Both the position numbers and the translations under genes were made by a program. Shown here in pieces: positions 36,652-46,199 of a DNA stretch of 64,000 nt. The notes beneath the pieces were generated by a model. It was not told the origin of the DNA, did not search any database, and saw nothing but the letters and a program-made list of their open reading frames with translations. How positions within the stretch are numbered: position 1 is the stretch's first letter; the number at the start of each line of letters is the position of its first letter. The stretch covers positions 1-64,000 of the forward strand of contig DROS01000040.1 in the NCBI GenBank assembly GCA_011321815.1. The letters run 5' to 3'. The DNA comes from Gammaproteobacteria bacterium (GTDB taxonomy: Bacteria > Pseudomonadota > Gammaproteobacteria > SZUA-152).

Positions 36652-38823
36652 TTATGATTTTGATCGTGCAATTTTCACCACACCGTCGGTGGATTTTATA
36701 CGCCGCATCAACTGCGCCAGATGCACACGATCCCTCACGGATACAGTAAACATCATTGTGGAATAACGACCATCATGTTCTGTAATGGATACATTTTCAA
36801 TATTGGATTCAAGATCTGAAATAGCCGCCGCCACTGTGGCCAAAACGCCGCGCCGGTTAGCCGTATCCACACGAATGTCCACTGGGTAAAAACCCTCAAC
36901 ATCTTTTTCCCACTGTACATCAACCCAGCGTTCCGGGTTGTTTTTAAATTCACCCACGTTTTTACAACCACGCAAATGTATGACGATGCCCCTGCCTGCA
37001 CTTACAAACCCCAGAATCGGGTCGCCGGGAATCGGGTGACAACATTTGGCATAAGTGACAACCGATCCCTCCGTACCACGAATGGCCAATGGGCGGCTGG
37101 CTGAACGGTTTACTGATGTTTTCATCCAGCTGGGTGCATAACGGTTGAACATGCCTTTCACACCAGCACTTTCCTGGTTACGCAGATTTTTGCTTGACTG
37201 AAAATCGGCAATTTGCCGGGCAACCACCGACGCCACCCGTTTCCCCAGACTGATATCCTCGTAAAGATCGTCCAGGGTTTTCACATTCAGGCTTTTTAAA
37301 ATCTCCTGCTGTAATTCCGGTGAAAACTTGTCCCAGGAAATTGAAATGGCGGCCATCGCTTTTTCCAGCAGGCGTTTCCCTAAGCTGATCGCCTCATCCT
37401 GCTGCATGTGCTTCAAAAAATAACGAATATTGGCGCGCGCTTTACCTGTAGTGACAAAATCCAGCCAGACCGGGTTTGGTTTTGCACCAGGGGCAGTAAT
37501 AATTTCCACCGTTTGCCCGTTGAGCAATACACTGCGCAACGGCGACAAGCGCCGGTCGATCATTACCGACACACAGGTATTACCCACATCGGTGTGTACC
37601 GCATAGGCAAAATCCAGCGCCGTTGCACCACGCGAAATATTCATGATGTCGCCTTCCGGCGTAAACACATATACCTCATCGGGAAACAAATCGATTTTTG
37701 CATTTTCAAGAAATTCTTCGGAGTTACCGGCATTTTGCTGCATTTCCAACAAGCGCTTGAGCCACTCAGTGGCATGTACCGGCGTGGCATCGCCTGTTTT
37801 ATACTGCCAGTGTGCAGCAATACCCGCTTCTGCCACACGCTGCATGTCTTCAGAACGAATCTGCACTTCAATGGGGATGCCATAGGGACTGAACAAAATA
37901 GTATGCAGGGATTGATAACCATTGGCCTTGGGTATGGCAATGTAATCCTTGAACCGGCCCGGTACCGGTTTATATAAATTATGTACAACACCTAGTGCGC
38001 GATAACAGGTATCAACCTTGTCGACAACCAGCCTGAATGCAAAAACATCAGCAATTTCTTTAAACGTTAACACTTTGTTGCGCATTTTCTGGTAAATGCT
38101 GTAAAGGTGTTTTTCTCTGCCAATAACCGGAACATCCAGCCCTTCGCTGCGCAAGCGTTCTTCAATGGCGACTCGGATTTTATCGACGATTTCCTTGCGA
38201 TGCCCGCGAGCCTGTTTTACCGCCTTGTCCAGCACCCGGTAACGTAATGGGTGGATTGCTTCAAAACACAAGTCCTCTAACTCTAAAGAAATATTCTTCA
38301 TGCCCAGACGGTTGGCAATAGGCGCATAAATATCCAGCGTCTCGCGCGCAATACGCCGTTTTTTATCGGGCCGCATCACGTCCAGGGTACGCATATTGTG
38401 CAGGCGGTCTGCCAGTTTGATGAGAATAATGCGGATATCCTTCGCCATGGCGAGGATCATTTTGCGAAAGTTTTCGGCTTGTGCTTCGGCCTTGCTGCCA
38501 AATTTAACCTGGGTCAGTTTGGTCACACCGTCCACCAGGGTGGCCACTTCTTCGCCGAAGTTGCTCACCAGGTTTTCTCTGACGGTATCGGTATCTTCAA
38601 TCACATCATGCAACAGGGCTGCAATGATGGTGTTGCAGTCCATGCGCATTTCGGCCAGGATTCTGGCCACGGCAAGTGGATGATAAATGTAAGGCTCACC
38701 GCTAAGGCGGTGCTGGCCTTCATGGGCTTCCGCGCCAAACTGATATGCCCGATAAACTTCCTTTACCTGATCCGGTTCAAGATACCCTTCCAGCAGAGTA
38801 CACAGATCATGGATTAAAAACAC
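36652..38823 (-). CDS. spoT: Bifunctional (p)ppGpp synthetase/hydrolase SpoT
   Basis: 723 residues from a GTG start; the family length is about 700. Domains: HD hydrolase about 40-190 with the intact motif AALLHDVIEDT and KLADRLHNMRTL; RelA/SpoT synthetase about 230-345 (GREKHLYSIYQKMRNK, FAFRLVVDKVDTCYRALG, YIAIPKANGYQSLHT, EVQIRSEDM); TGS about 390-450 (VYVFTPEGDIMNISRGATALDFAYAVHTDVG); helical region; zinc-finger-like CCHP region (YAKCCHPIPGD); and C-terminal ACT (about 650-723). Both catalytic halves look complete, so it should make and break (p)ppGpp. It lies in the rpoZ-spoT-ridA group. Confidence 0.97.
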   Translation of the reverse strand: MFLIHDLCTLLEGYLEPDQVKEVYRAYQFGAEAHEGQHRLSGEPYIYHPLAVARILAEMRMDCNTIIAALLHDVIEDTDTVRENLVSNFGEEVATLVDGVTKLTQVKFGSKAEAQAENFRKMILAMAKDIRIILIKLADRLHNMRTLDVMRPDKKRRIARETLDIYAPIANRLGMKNISLELEDLCFEAIHPLRYRVLDKAVKQARGHRKEIVDKIRVAIEERLRSEGLDVPVIGREKHLYSIYQKMRNKVLTFKEIADVFAFRLVVDKVDTCYRALGVVHNLYKPVPGRFKDYIAIPKANGYQSLHTILFSPYGIPIEVQIRSEDMQRVAEAGIAAHWQYKTGDATPVHATEWLKRLLEMQQNAGNSEEFLENAKIDLFPDEVYVFTPEGDIMNISRGATALDFAYAVHTDVGNTCVSVMIDRRLSPLRSVLLNGQTVEIITAPGAKPNPVWLDFVTTGKARANIRYFLKHMQQDEAISLGKRLLEKAMAAISISWDKFSPELQQEILKSLNVKTLDDLYEDISLGKRVASVVARQIADFQSSKNLRNQESAGVKGMFNRYAPSWMKTSVNRSASRPLAIRGTEGSVVTYAKCCHPIPGDPILGFVSAGRGIVIHLRGCKNVGEFKNNPERWVDVQWEKDVEGFYPVDIRVDTANRRGVLATVAAAISDLESNIENVSITEHDGRYSTMMFTVSVRDRVHLAQLMRRIKSTDGVVKIARSKS

Positions 38824-39024
38824 CGGGCTCTCTTTATCGTAAAGTCTTTAATGGGGAAACGGGCATCCTGACAAAAGGGGCTTTTTTACCCTTGAAGGGG
38901 GCACCCTCCGGGGCATAAAAAAGTGGGGTACGAGCTGTACGCACAGACATTGCTACGCACCTCTCCGGGGTTTTTCCAGCTGTCACACACTGTCGGTAAA
39001 AAGCATGTGAAAACATAAATGCTG

Positions 39025-39312
39025 TTAATCCTCGTTTCGCTCGGCAAATTCAGCCGCTTCCGCCGCTGCCGCTTCTGCTTCAGCGGCCTCACGCGCCACG
39101 CGCTCATCCGTCGCCATTTTTTCCAGGATTTTATTGCTGATTTTACCTTCACCAATTTCACGCAGGGCGACTACTGTGGCCTTATCATTTTCCCATTCCA
39201 CCATTGCCTCCTTGCCGTTAACCAGCTGCCGGGCACGCTTGCTCGCCAACAACACCAGCTCAAAACGACTGCTGACGTTTTCCAGACAATCTTCAACGGT
39301 GACTCGCGCCAT
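39025..39312 (-). CDS. rpoZ: RNA polymerase omega subunit
   Basis: 95 residues. Opening [30 protein letters not shown] and '[22 protein letters not shown]' are characteristic. The C-terminal tail is a long Ala/Glu-rich stretch ([19 protein letters not shown]). It promotes assembly of RNA polymerase and takes part in the ppGpp response, consistent with its position just before spoT. CAGGAG lies about 10 nt before the start. A possible promoter (TTTGCG, 17 bp, TAAATT) lies upstream around 39357-39396, with weak support. Confidence 0.96.
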   Translation of the reverse strand: MARVTVEDCLENVSSRFELVLLASKRARQLVNGKEAMVEWENDKATVVALREIGEGKISNKILEKMATDERVAREAAEAEAAAAEAAEFAERNED

Positions 39313-39543
39313 GATACAAAACTCCTGAATGTGAATCGTAAAAAACGGATTCTGATAATTTAAATGAGGCCCTCAGCACCGCAAAACCGGCAAATTTCCA
39401 CGAGGGCGGAAAATTGTACAAAAACGTGCCCGGCTTTACCAGTTCTAATAGCATGAATTCAGTGCTGAATTTAATCATGCTTTTGCTTTTCATGCACACT
39501 GCAAGGGGCTCTGATGAGTCCGGACAAAAAACAGGCAGCTGCA

Positions 39544-40173
39544 TTATTCCAGCAAATCGGCCAGCAGATCCTTCAGCTGCACGCGCTGGCGCTCGATCCC
39601 CAGCCGTTGGCTACTGATGATTGCCTGCAAATCTGCCACTGCGGTATCAAAATTATCGTTCACCACCACATAGTCAAATTCATCATAGTGCGACATTTCG
39701 GTCTCGGCATCCCGCATGCGCCGGGCAATAATGGCTTCGTCGTCCTGACCGCGTCCGGTGAGCCGCTCCCGCAATGCCGTCTTGGAGGGCGGTAAAATAA
39801 AAATACCCACCGCATCATCAAAACGTTTCCGTATCTGGCGGGCTCCCTGCCAGTCAATCTCCAGAATAATATCCTGTCCTGAAGCCAGCTGCGCCATTAC
39901 TGCCGCCTGCGATGTACCGTAATAATGATCAAACACCCGGGCATGTTCCAGAAAATCCCCCTGAGTGATCATTTGCTTGAAGGTGTTTTCATCCACAAAA
40001 TGATAATGCACACCATTCTGTTCGCCGGAACGCATGGCGCGCGTAGTATGAGATACCGACAGCCCGATGCCATCCGCATTCTCAAGCAATACCTTTAACA
40101 GGCTCGTTTTGCCCGCGCCGGAAGGAGCCGAAACGATGTAAAGCGTGCCGTCGACACCCTGCTGCTGTGCCAT
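39544..40173 (-). CDS. gmk: Guanylate kinase
   Basis: 209 residues from the ATG at 40171-40173, preceded by GGGGGG; an ATG 15 bp further upstream lacks a site. The P-loop is [14 protein letters not shown]-binding region: [22 protein letters not shown]; lid region: [20 protein letters not shown]. It phosphorylates GMP to GDP. It is upstream of rpoZ by 231 bp and 73 bp after yicC on the same strand, matching the E. coli/Pseudomonas order. Confidence 0.97.
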   Translation of the reverse strand: MAQQQGVDGTLYIVSAPSGAGKTSLLKVLLENADGIGLSVSHTTRAMRSGEQNGVHYHFVDENTFKQMITQGDFLEHARVFDHYYGTSQAAVMAQLASGQDIILEIDWQGARQIRKRFDDAVGIFILPPSKTALRERLTGRGQDDEAIIARRMRDAETEMSHYDEFDYVVVNDNFDTAVADLQAIISSQRLGIERQRVQLKDLLADLLE

Positions 40174-40246
40174 GCAGATACCCCCCAAAACATAAATACT
40201 GTTAACGTGCGCCTAAAATACAGGCTAATGTGGCAAACGTGCCTGA

Positions 40247-41122
40247 TTACTCGATGTTTTGAATCTGCTCCCGCATCTGTTCAATCAGTACCTTTAATTC
40301 CACCGAAACGATGGTGGTATCGGCATGCACCGACTTCGACCCCAGCGTATTGGCCTCGCGGTTCAGTTCCTGCATCAGAAAATCCAATCGCCGGCCTATA
40401 GGCCCACCCTGGGCCAGCACCCGCCGTACCTCATCAACATGGGCCTTGAGACGTTCGATTTCTTCGTCCACATCCGCCTTGTTGAGCAATAACACCACTT
40501 CCTGCTCTAACCGTGCCGGGTCCAGTTCACCCTGGATTTCGGCCAGGCGTTTCTCCAGCCGTTCACGTGCCGCCTGTAAAATCGCTGGCAAACGCGCCAT
40601 CACTGTCTTTATCTGCGCATCAATAGCAGCACAACGCGCCTCGATCACCGCCTTGAGTTTTTCGCCTTCTCGCGCCCGCGCATCCAGCAAATCGGCCAGT
40701 GCGGTCTCCAACAAGGCCTGGGCATCAGCCGCCAGCTGCTGGGTGTTTTTTTCCGGTACTTTCAATACACCCGGCCACTGCAACACCTCCAGGGCATTGA
40801 TCGGCGCAGCATTGTATAACAACTGATCAATCTCTCGGGTGACATGCGCCAGTTTTTCCACCAGGGCCTTGTCAATTTCCAGCGGTGGTGACTCGTTATC
40901 TGCCCGGCCTGTGGTTTGAAAACGCAAAGTGGCATCAATTTTTCCACGCTTGATTCGTTTGGCCACCTGCTCCCGGATTTTCGGCTCCAGAAAACGCAAC
41001 TCCTCCGGCAAACGCAGACTGACTTCAGAAAACCGGTGATTGACCGATCTTAGTTCCCAGATGAGGTGTCCATTTTCAGTATCGCCTTCCTGTCGGGAAA
41101 ACGCCGTCATGCTGTGAATCAT
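40247..41122 (-). CDS. yicC: YicC family endoribonuclease-like protein
   Basis: 291 residues from the ATG at 41120-41122, where GGGAG is 8 nt upstream; the frame is open to 41185. The family opening is MIHSMTAFSRQEGDTENGHLIWELRSVNHRFSE-like and the close is 'LDFLMQELNREANTLGSKSVHADTTIVSVELKVLIEQMREQIQNIE' in part, both diagnostic. YicC proteins have been shown to act as endoribonucleases and RNA-turnover factors. It is divergent from the Ser/Thr kinase gene and upstream of gmk. Confidence 0.94.
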   Translation of the reverse strand: MIHSMTAFSRQEGDTENGHLIWELRSVNHRFSEVSLRLPEELRFLEPKIREQVAKRIKRGKIDATLRFQTTGRADNESPPLEIDKALVEKLAHVTREIDQLLYNAAPINALEVLQWPGVLKVPEKNTQQLAADAQALLETALADLLDARAREGEKLKAVIEARCAAIDAQIKTVMARLPAILQAARERLEKRLAEIQGELDPARLEQEVVLLLNKADVDEEIERLKAHVDEVRRVLAQGGPIGRRLDFLMQELNREANTLGSKSVHADTTIVSVELKVLIEQMREQIQNIE

Positions 41123-41256
41123 CTTCATTGCTCCCGAAAGGTTGTGCACTGTAAACAAACGCGCAGTGTAACTCCAATCCGGCATGCAGAGAACCGGCTT
41201 TTGTGGCAGAACATTTTGTACAAATACACCGTGATCAAAAAAATTGTAATGTATTT

Positions 41257-42186
41257 ATGATTGAACCTGACACCGCTCTTCCTGCCGGTACAGAACTGGA
41301 ACACTACCGCATCAACAGTACATTGAGCGCCGGTGGCTTCGGCATTGTATACCTCGCCACGGATTTACAGAATAACCTGCAAATTGTCATCAAAGAATAC
41401 ATGCCCAACAAGCTGGCACAGCGCCTGCCTGATGGTTTTGTCATGCCACAGGGCGAGCAACAACAGGAACACCACAATGAAGGCATGCGCCTGTTTTTGC
41501 AGGAAGCCGCCGCACTGATCAAACTCAAACACCCCAACATTGTGCGCGTGCTGAATTTTTTTCGCGCCAACGGCACTGTTTACATGGTGATGGAATACCG
41601 GCCTGGTAAAAATCTGCAACGCTATATCAAAAACCGTAGCGGCAATCTCAGTGAAAATTTTTTACGCACCATTTTTCCTCCTTTACTGAAAGGGCTGCGA
41701 GTCGTACACGAAACGGGATTTCTGCACCTGGATATCAAACCCGGTAACATCCATTTGTGCCCCGGCGGCATTCCACTGCTCCTGGATTTTGGTGCCGTAC
41801 ACCCCCGCAACACCAGCCGTAAACTACAGATTACCCAGGTGGTTACTGCTGGATTTTCGCCCATGGAACAATACAACCTTGGCGGCTATGTCGGCCCCTG
41901 GACTGACATCTACGCCATTGGCGCCTCCATGCGCGCCTGCATTGAAGGTGGCGCTCCCGTATCGGCCAAAGACCGCAACGAAAAAGATAAAATGAAACCC
42001 GCCGCCACCGCTTTTAAACGGCGTTACTCAGCCAGTCTTTTGCAGGCACTGGATTGGGCCATGGAAATGGACCCTCTGTTACGCCCGCAAACCGTCGATG
42101 AATTTCTCGACGCAATCAACCAGCAAAACGATGAAGGCAACAATCTGTTGGGCAAAATTGTCGATACTCTGACCCGGCCGCTTTAA
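41257..42186 (+). CDS. Soluble Ser/Thr protein kinase (Hanks type)
   Basis: 309 residues from the ATG at 41257; the frame is open to 41203, but the kinase fold starts just after this ATG, and no strong ribosome site is visible. Glycine loop LSAGGFGIVYLA; invariant Lys in IVIKEYMP; Glu in the following helix (FLQEAAALIKL); catalytic loop FLHLDIKPGNIHL (HLD instead of HRD, so non-RD type); Mg loop LLDFGAVH. No membrane segment and no PASTA or other sensor domain, unlike many bacterial kinases. The stop is 1 nt before the start of the PP2C gene, so the kinase and its opposing phosphatase are expressed together. Confidence 0.93.
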   Translation: MIEPDTALPAGTELEHYRINSTLSAGGFGIVYLATDLQNNLQIVIKEYMPNKLAQRLPDGFVMPQGEQQQEHHNEGMRLFLQEAAALIKLKHPNIVRVLNFFRANGTVYMVMEYRPGKNLQRYIKNRSGNLSENFLRTIFPPLLKGLRVVHETGFLHLDIKPGNIHLCPGGIPLLLDFGAVHPRNTSRKLQITQVVTAGFSPMEQYNLGGYVGPWTDIYAIGASMRACIEGGAPVSAKDRNEKDKMKPAATAFKRRYSASLLQALDWAMEMDPLLRPQTVDEFLDAINQQNDEGNNLLGKIVDTLTRPL

Positions 42187-42187
42187 C

Positions 42188-43027
42188 ATGAAATATCAAC
42201 TCGCCAAAACCTCCCGCCTCGGTAATCGTGTTGTCAACGAAGACCGTATCGGTGTGGTGGAACACAATAATACCGTACTACTGGTTTTGGCGGATGGTAT
42301 GGGTGGATATCGCGGCGGGCAGATTGCCTCCAAAGCCATGGTCAATCGCATGTTGCGACAATTCAAACGCAGCAAATTACCCGCCGCCGATCCCGCAGCC
42401 TTTCTCAAAGACCTGATCATTGATGCCCATCTCGCCGTACTGCGCGCAGGCAATGAACAATACCCTCCCATTGAACCACGCACCACCTGCGTGGTGTGCC
42501 TGATTCAGGAAGGCAGCGCCTGGTGGGCGCATGTGGGGGACAGCCGCCTGTATCTTTTCCGTGGAGGCAAGCCATTTATGCGCACAATTGACCACTCAAA
42601 AATTGAAGAACTGCGCCGCAAAGGCAAACTCACCAAAGAAGAAATGGATAAACACCCGCAACGACATCTGGTTACACGTTGCGTAGGCTACCAGGAACAC
42701 CCACCCATTCCCACGATAAGCGGCAAAATACCGTTAGAAAAATATGACATGCTGTTACTGTGCAGTGATGGTTTGTGGGGACCGCTCACAAAAGAAAACA
42801 TTGCCAATACATTAACCCAGAATCCATTGGCGGAAGCCGTTGAACGTATTGCTTATCAGGCCGAATTTCGCAGCTACCCGGAAGCCGACAACATCAGCGT
42901 GATTACCCTGCGCTGGATTTCCAATGAAACAGATGAAACTGAAAAAACACAAAAAGAAGACGTGCAGGATGAATTAACACAAACCATCACCGCCCTTGAC
43001 AATGCCATGGACAAACTCAACCCCTGA
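42188..43027 (+). CDS. PP2C-family Ser/Thr protein phosphatase
   Basis: 279 residues. All PP2C metal motifs are visible: VNEDRIGVVE, LVLADGMGGYRGG, WAHVGDSRLYLFRGG, LLLCSDGLWGPL and EADNISVITL. A charged tail of about 40 residues rich in Glu/Thr/Gln follows the domain (ETDETEKTQKEDVQDEL). Manganese-dependent dephosphorylation of proteins phosphorylated by the neighbouring kinase is the obvious inference. Substrates are unknown; no type VI secretion genes are present, which are a frequent home for such pairs. Confidence 0.93.
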   Translation: MKYQLAKTSRLGNRVVNEDRIGVVEHNNTVLLVLADGMGGYRGGQIASKAMVNRMLRQFKRSKLPAADPAAFLKDLIIDAHLAVLRAGNEQYPPIEPRTTCVVCLIQEGSAWWAHVGDSRLYLFRGGKPFMRTIDHSKIEELRRKGKLTKEEMDKHPQRHLVTRCVGYQEHPPIPTISGKIPLEKYDMLLLCSDGLWGPLTKENIANTLTQNPLAEAVERIAYQAEFRSYPEADNISVITLRWISNETDETEKTQKEDVQDELTQTITALDNAMDKLNP

Positions 43028-43070
43028 GCATACTGATCTTGAACGCCCCATCGGGTTTCCCATAATCAGG

Positions 43071-43745
43071 TCAGATCAAACCCCGCTCGGCAAACGACAC
43101 CGTTGCACCATCCCCCACTACCACATGATCCAGCACCCGCACATCCACCAAGGCCAGTGCATCGGTTAATTGCCGGGTCACCTGCTGATCTGCCATGCTG
43201 GGCTCCGCCACGCCGGATGGATGGTTATGCGCAAAAATCACCGCTGCTGCGTTATGCCCCAACGCCTTTTTCACCACTTCCCGTGGATGCACACTCGCGC
43301 CATTGATGGTGCCACGAAACAGCTCTTCAAACTGAATCACCCGATGACGGTTATCAAGATACAAACAGGAAAAAACCTCAAACGAATAGTCCCGCAAACG
43401 CGCCACCAGAAAATTTTGTGTCTGCTTTGGGTTTTCCAACGCACAGCCACGCTGCAAGGTCTCGGAAAAATGTCGCCGCGTCATTTCCACCGAGGCCTGT
43501 AGGTGCGCAAACTTTGCCTTACCCAATCCCGGGGCCTCGCAAAACTGTTTCAGATCCGCATTTAACAGCGCGCGTAAACTGCCAAAACGATTTAACAAAT
43601 CACGCGCCAGATCCACTGCCGTCTTACCAGGGATGCCCGTACGCAAGAATATCGCCAGCAATTCTGCATCCGACAACGCGCCGGCACCACGTTCTAACAA
43701 TTTTTCCCGTGGACGCTCTTCCTCTGGCCAATCGGTAATCTTCAT
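43071..43745 (-). CDS. radC: RadC/JAB-domain DNA repair-like protein
   Basis: 224 residues from the ATG at 43743-43745 with GGGAA upstream ([20 protein letters not shown]); frame open to 43838. N-terminal helix-hairpin-helix region ([27 protein letters not shown]) and C-terminal JAMM metalloprotease-like motif: [16 protein letters not shown] (HxHPSG...SxxD), preceded by [18 protein letters not shown]. The true biochemical role of RadC is unresolved. It is divergent from coaBC as in E. coli. Confidence 0.95.
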   Translation of the reverse strand: MKITDWPEEERPREKLLERGAGALSDAELLAIFLRTGIPGKTAVDLARDLLNRFGSLRALLNADLKQFCEAPGLGKAKFAHLQASVEMTRRHFSETLQRGCALENPKQTQNFLVARLRDYSFEVFSCLYLDNRHRVIQFEELFRGTINGASVHPREVVKKALGHNAAAVIFAHNHPSGVAEPSMADQQVTRQLTDALALVDVRVLDHVVVGDGATVSFAERGLI

Positions 43746-43849
43746 GAGCAAATTCCCTTTATTCCTGTATCCCTGTGTTTTTAAACACCATAATTCGGTT
43801 AAACTGCTGGCTTGAATATTATACCCAAATACACACACACGGACAGACC

Positions 43850-45052
43850 ATGATCAGTCTCAACAATAAACGTATTCTGCTTGGCGTCAGCGGTTCCATT
43901 GCCGCCTACAAATCCGCCGAACTGGTGCGGCGTCTCAAAGAGGCCAACGCAGAGGTGCGAGTGGTACTCACCAAAGGCGGCGCCGAATTCGTCACCCCGT
44001 TAACCTTTCAGGCGTTATCAGGAAACCCCGCACATACAAACCTGCTGGACACCGAAACCGAAGCCGCCATGGGCCACATCGAACTGGCGCGCTGGGCCGA
44101 TGCCATTTTGATTGCACCTGCCAGCGCCAATTTTATCGCCCGACTCGCACAAGGCCGCGCCGATGATTTACTCAGCGCCATTTGTCTGGCCACAAGCTCC
44201 ACCGTTGCCATTGCCCCTGCCATGAATCAGCAAATGTGGGCCAATGCTGCCACCCAGGAAAACCTGCAACAACTCAAACAGCGTGACATATTGCAATTCG
44301 GGCCCGGTGACGGAAATCAGGCTTGTGGCGAAACGGGCCCAGGCCGTATGCTGGAAGCCAGCCAGCTTGCGGCACACGTCGCTGAAATTTTTGAAACGGG
44401 TCTACTGTCTGAGGATACAGTACTACTTATTGCAGGTCCTACGCAAGAGGCGATTGACCCTGTACGTTATCTCAGCAACCGCAGTTCCGGAAAAATGGGG
44501 TACGCTATCGCCCAAGCTGCCGCCGAAGCGGGGGCGAAAGTCATTTTAATCAGCGGCCCCACCTCACTTGCCACACCACCGCGTGTTGAACGCATCAACG
44601 TGCGTAGCGCACAACAAATGTTTGATGCTGTTATGCAGCACGTCGCCCATAGTGATATTTTCATCAGCGCCGCCGCCGTTGCCGATTATCGGCCTGTCCG
44701 CATTGCTGGACAAAAAATTAAAAAAACCGAAGATACCCTCACATTGGAGTTACAACGTAACCCCGATATTCTTGCCGAGGTGGCCGCATTAAAAAATGCC
44801 CCTTTCACCGTCGGTTTTGCTGCGGAAACAGAAAATCTTGAACAGTATGCCCGAGAAAAACTGGCGCGAAAGGGGATTGATATGATTGCTGCAAATTTAG
44901 TGGGAGAAGATATCGCTTTTGAGGCTGATGAAAATACATTGTTAGTACTTACTGCGGAAAACAAACAACCACTAGCGAGAGCGTCAAAATTTATACTTGG
45001 GCGACAGTTAATTGATATTATTGCCAAACAAAAATACAACGTGAGTATATGA
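43850..45052 (+). CDS. coaBC: Bifunctional phosphopantothenoylcysteine decarboxylase/phosphopantothenate--cysteine ligase
   Basis: 400 residues (E. coli Dfp 406), starting at the ATG 43850. The N-terminal CoaC flavoprotein domain (about 1-180) has [21 protein letters not shown], the active-site His in [32 protein letters not shown] and the substrate-clamp Cys in [15 protein letters not shown]. The C-terminal CoaB domain (about 190-400) has [23 protein letters not shown] and [11 protein letters not shown], with KIKK following. Two consecutive steps of coenzyme A synthesis. The broken comM copy begins 47 bp after the stop. Confidence 0.97.
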   Translation: MISLNNKRILLGVSGSIAAYKSAELVRRLKEANAEVRVVLTKGGAEFVTPLTFQALSGNPAHTNLLDTETEAAMGHIELARWADAILIAPASANFIARLAQGRADDLLSAICLATSSTVAIAPAMNQQMWANAATQENLQQLKQRDILQFGPGDGNQACGETGPGRMLEASQLAAHVAEIFETGLLSEDTVLLIAGPTQEAIDPVRYLSNRSSGKMGYAIAQAAAEAGAKVILISGPTSLATPPRVERINVRSAQQMFDAVMQHVAHSDIFISAAAVADYRPVRIAGQKIKKTEDTLTLELQRNPDILAEVAALKNAPFTVGFAAETENLEQYAREKLARKGIDMIAANLVGEDIAFEADENTLLVLTAENKQPLARASKFILGRQLIDIIAKQKYNVSI

Positions 45053-45098
45053 TCCACGCCAGAACAGGTTTCTGACAAAAAAACAGGCAAGGAGCACC

Positions 45099-45230
45099 AT
45101 GTCGCTCGCAGCGATTTACAGCCGGGCCCAATCGAGCATCGAGTCTCTGCTGGCAACCGTTGAAGTTATTATGCGTCCATTCCTCACCCAGTCTGCCCAT
45201 TGTTGACCAGCCTGAAGCCGCATATCACCA
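45099..45230 (+). pseudogene. comM: Truncated, frameshifted 5' fragment of comM
   Basis: Starting with its own GGAG and ATG (45099), this stretch matches the first part of the intact comM at 46527, offset 1428 bp; the match begins upstream of the ATG near 45072. The first 23 codons read MSLAAIYSRAQSSIESLLAT against MSLATVYSRAQSGIESPLVT, about 15 base changes in 95, many in third positions. One extra base near 45170 then shifts the frame, and in the new frame it continues as PSLPIVDQPEAA against PSLSIVGLPETA before homology fades near 45230. It is too diverged for a recent duplication and cannot make ComM. Confidence 0.85.
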
Positions 45231-45348
45231 AAAATCTTTGCCCACATAATTGATGAAGTATTGTAAAATAACGGGCAGTTTTATATTGTTATGGCACGAA
45301 TATGTCATTTTTTACCACCCAATTTCACGAGATTAAAGGAACCGCGTT

Positions 45349-45915
45349 GTGACTACCCAATCAAGGCCTACGTACACTCAAGTAAAAACCAGATTTGAGT
45401 TTTTGAGGGAAGTGGCACGTGAATCAACCTGGGAAGGATTGTCGGCAGTAATGTCCAACAAGCGTGACATGGCCATTTTAAAGAATTCTATTTCGCTTGA
45501 TGGATTGACCTTTAATTCACAAAGAGAATTACGGAAGTGGGAAAAGACTGGTCTTAGGCGAGTGGCTTGGGATTGGGATGCTGTGCAAAAGAAGTACAGA
45601 ACACACCCCAAACGCTTTGAGCTATCAATTTGGTATCGTGGCCCAATGCTTTGTGCCGCAAGCATTGGCAGACCTACATGGGGCGGTGGAAAACTTCGGT
45701 TAGATTATCTTGAGTCTTCCCCAATGGGAACACCATTAGATGGATTAGTCGCGGACATAACCATTGCGGCTTGTGCCACGTACGCAGATTCAATTGGGGC
45801 AACCCAATTGCGAGTAATGAATCCTGTAAATACTGACGTTAAAAATCATTACCTAAGTAAGCCAGGATTTTCATATGATCAACATGGTAATTTTTGCTTT
45901 ATGGACTTGGTATGA
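45349..45915 (+). CDS. GNAT-fold-like protein, divergent acetyl-CoA site
   Basis: 188 residues from a GTG with AAAGGA 8 nt upstream. The C-terminal half looks like a GNAT acetyltransferase: strand 'ELSIWYRGPMLCAASIG', LRLDYLESSP, a long helix (DITIAACATYADSIGA), TQLRVMNPVN and HYLSKPGFSYD (Y-x-x-x-GF). The usual Q/R-x-x-G-x-G/A pyrophosphate loop is absent (MGTPLDGLVAD instead), so catalysis may be altered or lost. The N-terminal half is basic and Trp-rich, without a known match. It overlaps the next gene by ATGA, so the two are translationally coupled. Base composition is more AT-rich than coaBC and comM on either side. Function unknown; I would not call it a toxin without evidence. Confidence 0.7.
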   Translation: MTTQSRPTYTQVKTRFEFLREVARESTWEGLSAVMSNKRDMAILKNSISLDGLTFNSQRELRKWEKTGLRRVAWDWDAVQKKYRTHPKRFELSIWYRGPMLCAASIGRPTWGGGKLRLDYLESSPMGTPLDGLVADITIAACATYADSIGATQLRVMNPVNTDVKNHYLSKPGFSYDQHGNFCFMDLV

Positions 45916-46184
45916 CCGACAAAGACTCAACAAGACCGCCAGAAGGAACACCTGAATTTAAAGAGTGGTTGAAAGCGCGATCACGGAAACACATGGATGC
46001 GATTTTTGGTGACGACTACAAACCCGCTGAGTTTGAAAATGGCGGCGCAATCTTTGGCGATATTGAAAACCTTGACAAGACGGACGCCGAACTTTTTCCC
46101 GATGAATTGGAAGAATATACACCAGAAGAACGCAGGAAAAAGTTCAAGGTTCATTCTGATAATAAGAAAAAGGGTGGCGGCTGA
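45912..46184 (+). CDS. Small acidic protein coupled to GNAT-like gene, unknown function
   Basis: 90 residues, starting in the ATGA overlap (45912-45915) with the upstream stop. It is strongly hydrophilic: a Pro/Glu-rich start (STRPPEGTPEFKEWLKARSR), an acidic middle (GDIENLDKTDAELFPDELEEYTPEER), and a basic tail (RRKKFKVHSDNKKKGGG). No signal, helix-turn-helix or ribbon-helix-helix motif is visible. The coupling suggests a complex with, or control of, the GNAT-like protein. I do not recognise the family. Confidence 0.6.
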   Translation: MTDKDSTRPPEGTPEFKEWLKARSRKHMDAIFGDDYKPAEFENGGAIFGDIENLDKTDAELFPDELEEYTPEERRKKFKVHSDNKKKGGG

Positions 46185-46199
46185 TTTTTATGACCCTTT

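Noticed and set aside
38834-39016. 60-residue minus-strand frame between rpoZ and spoT
   Set aside because: It has no start signal and no family match; it is likely leader sequence of spoT.
45349-46184. Classical toxin-antitoxin pair of the GNAT/RHH type
   Set aside because: The gene order is reversed, there is no RHH motif, and the GNAT loop is missing; kept only as an unknown coupled pair.
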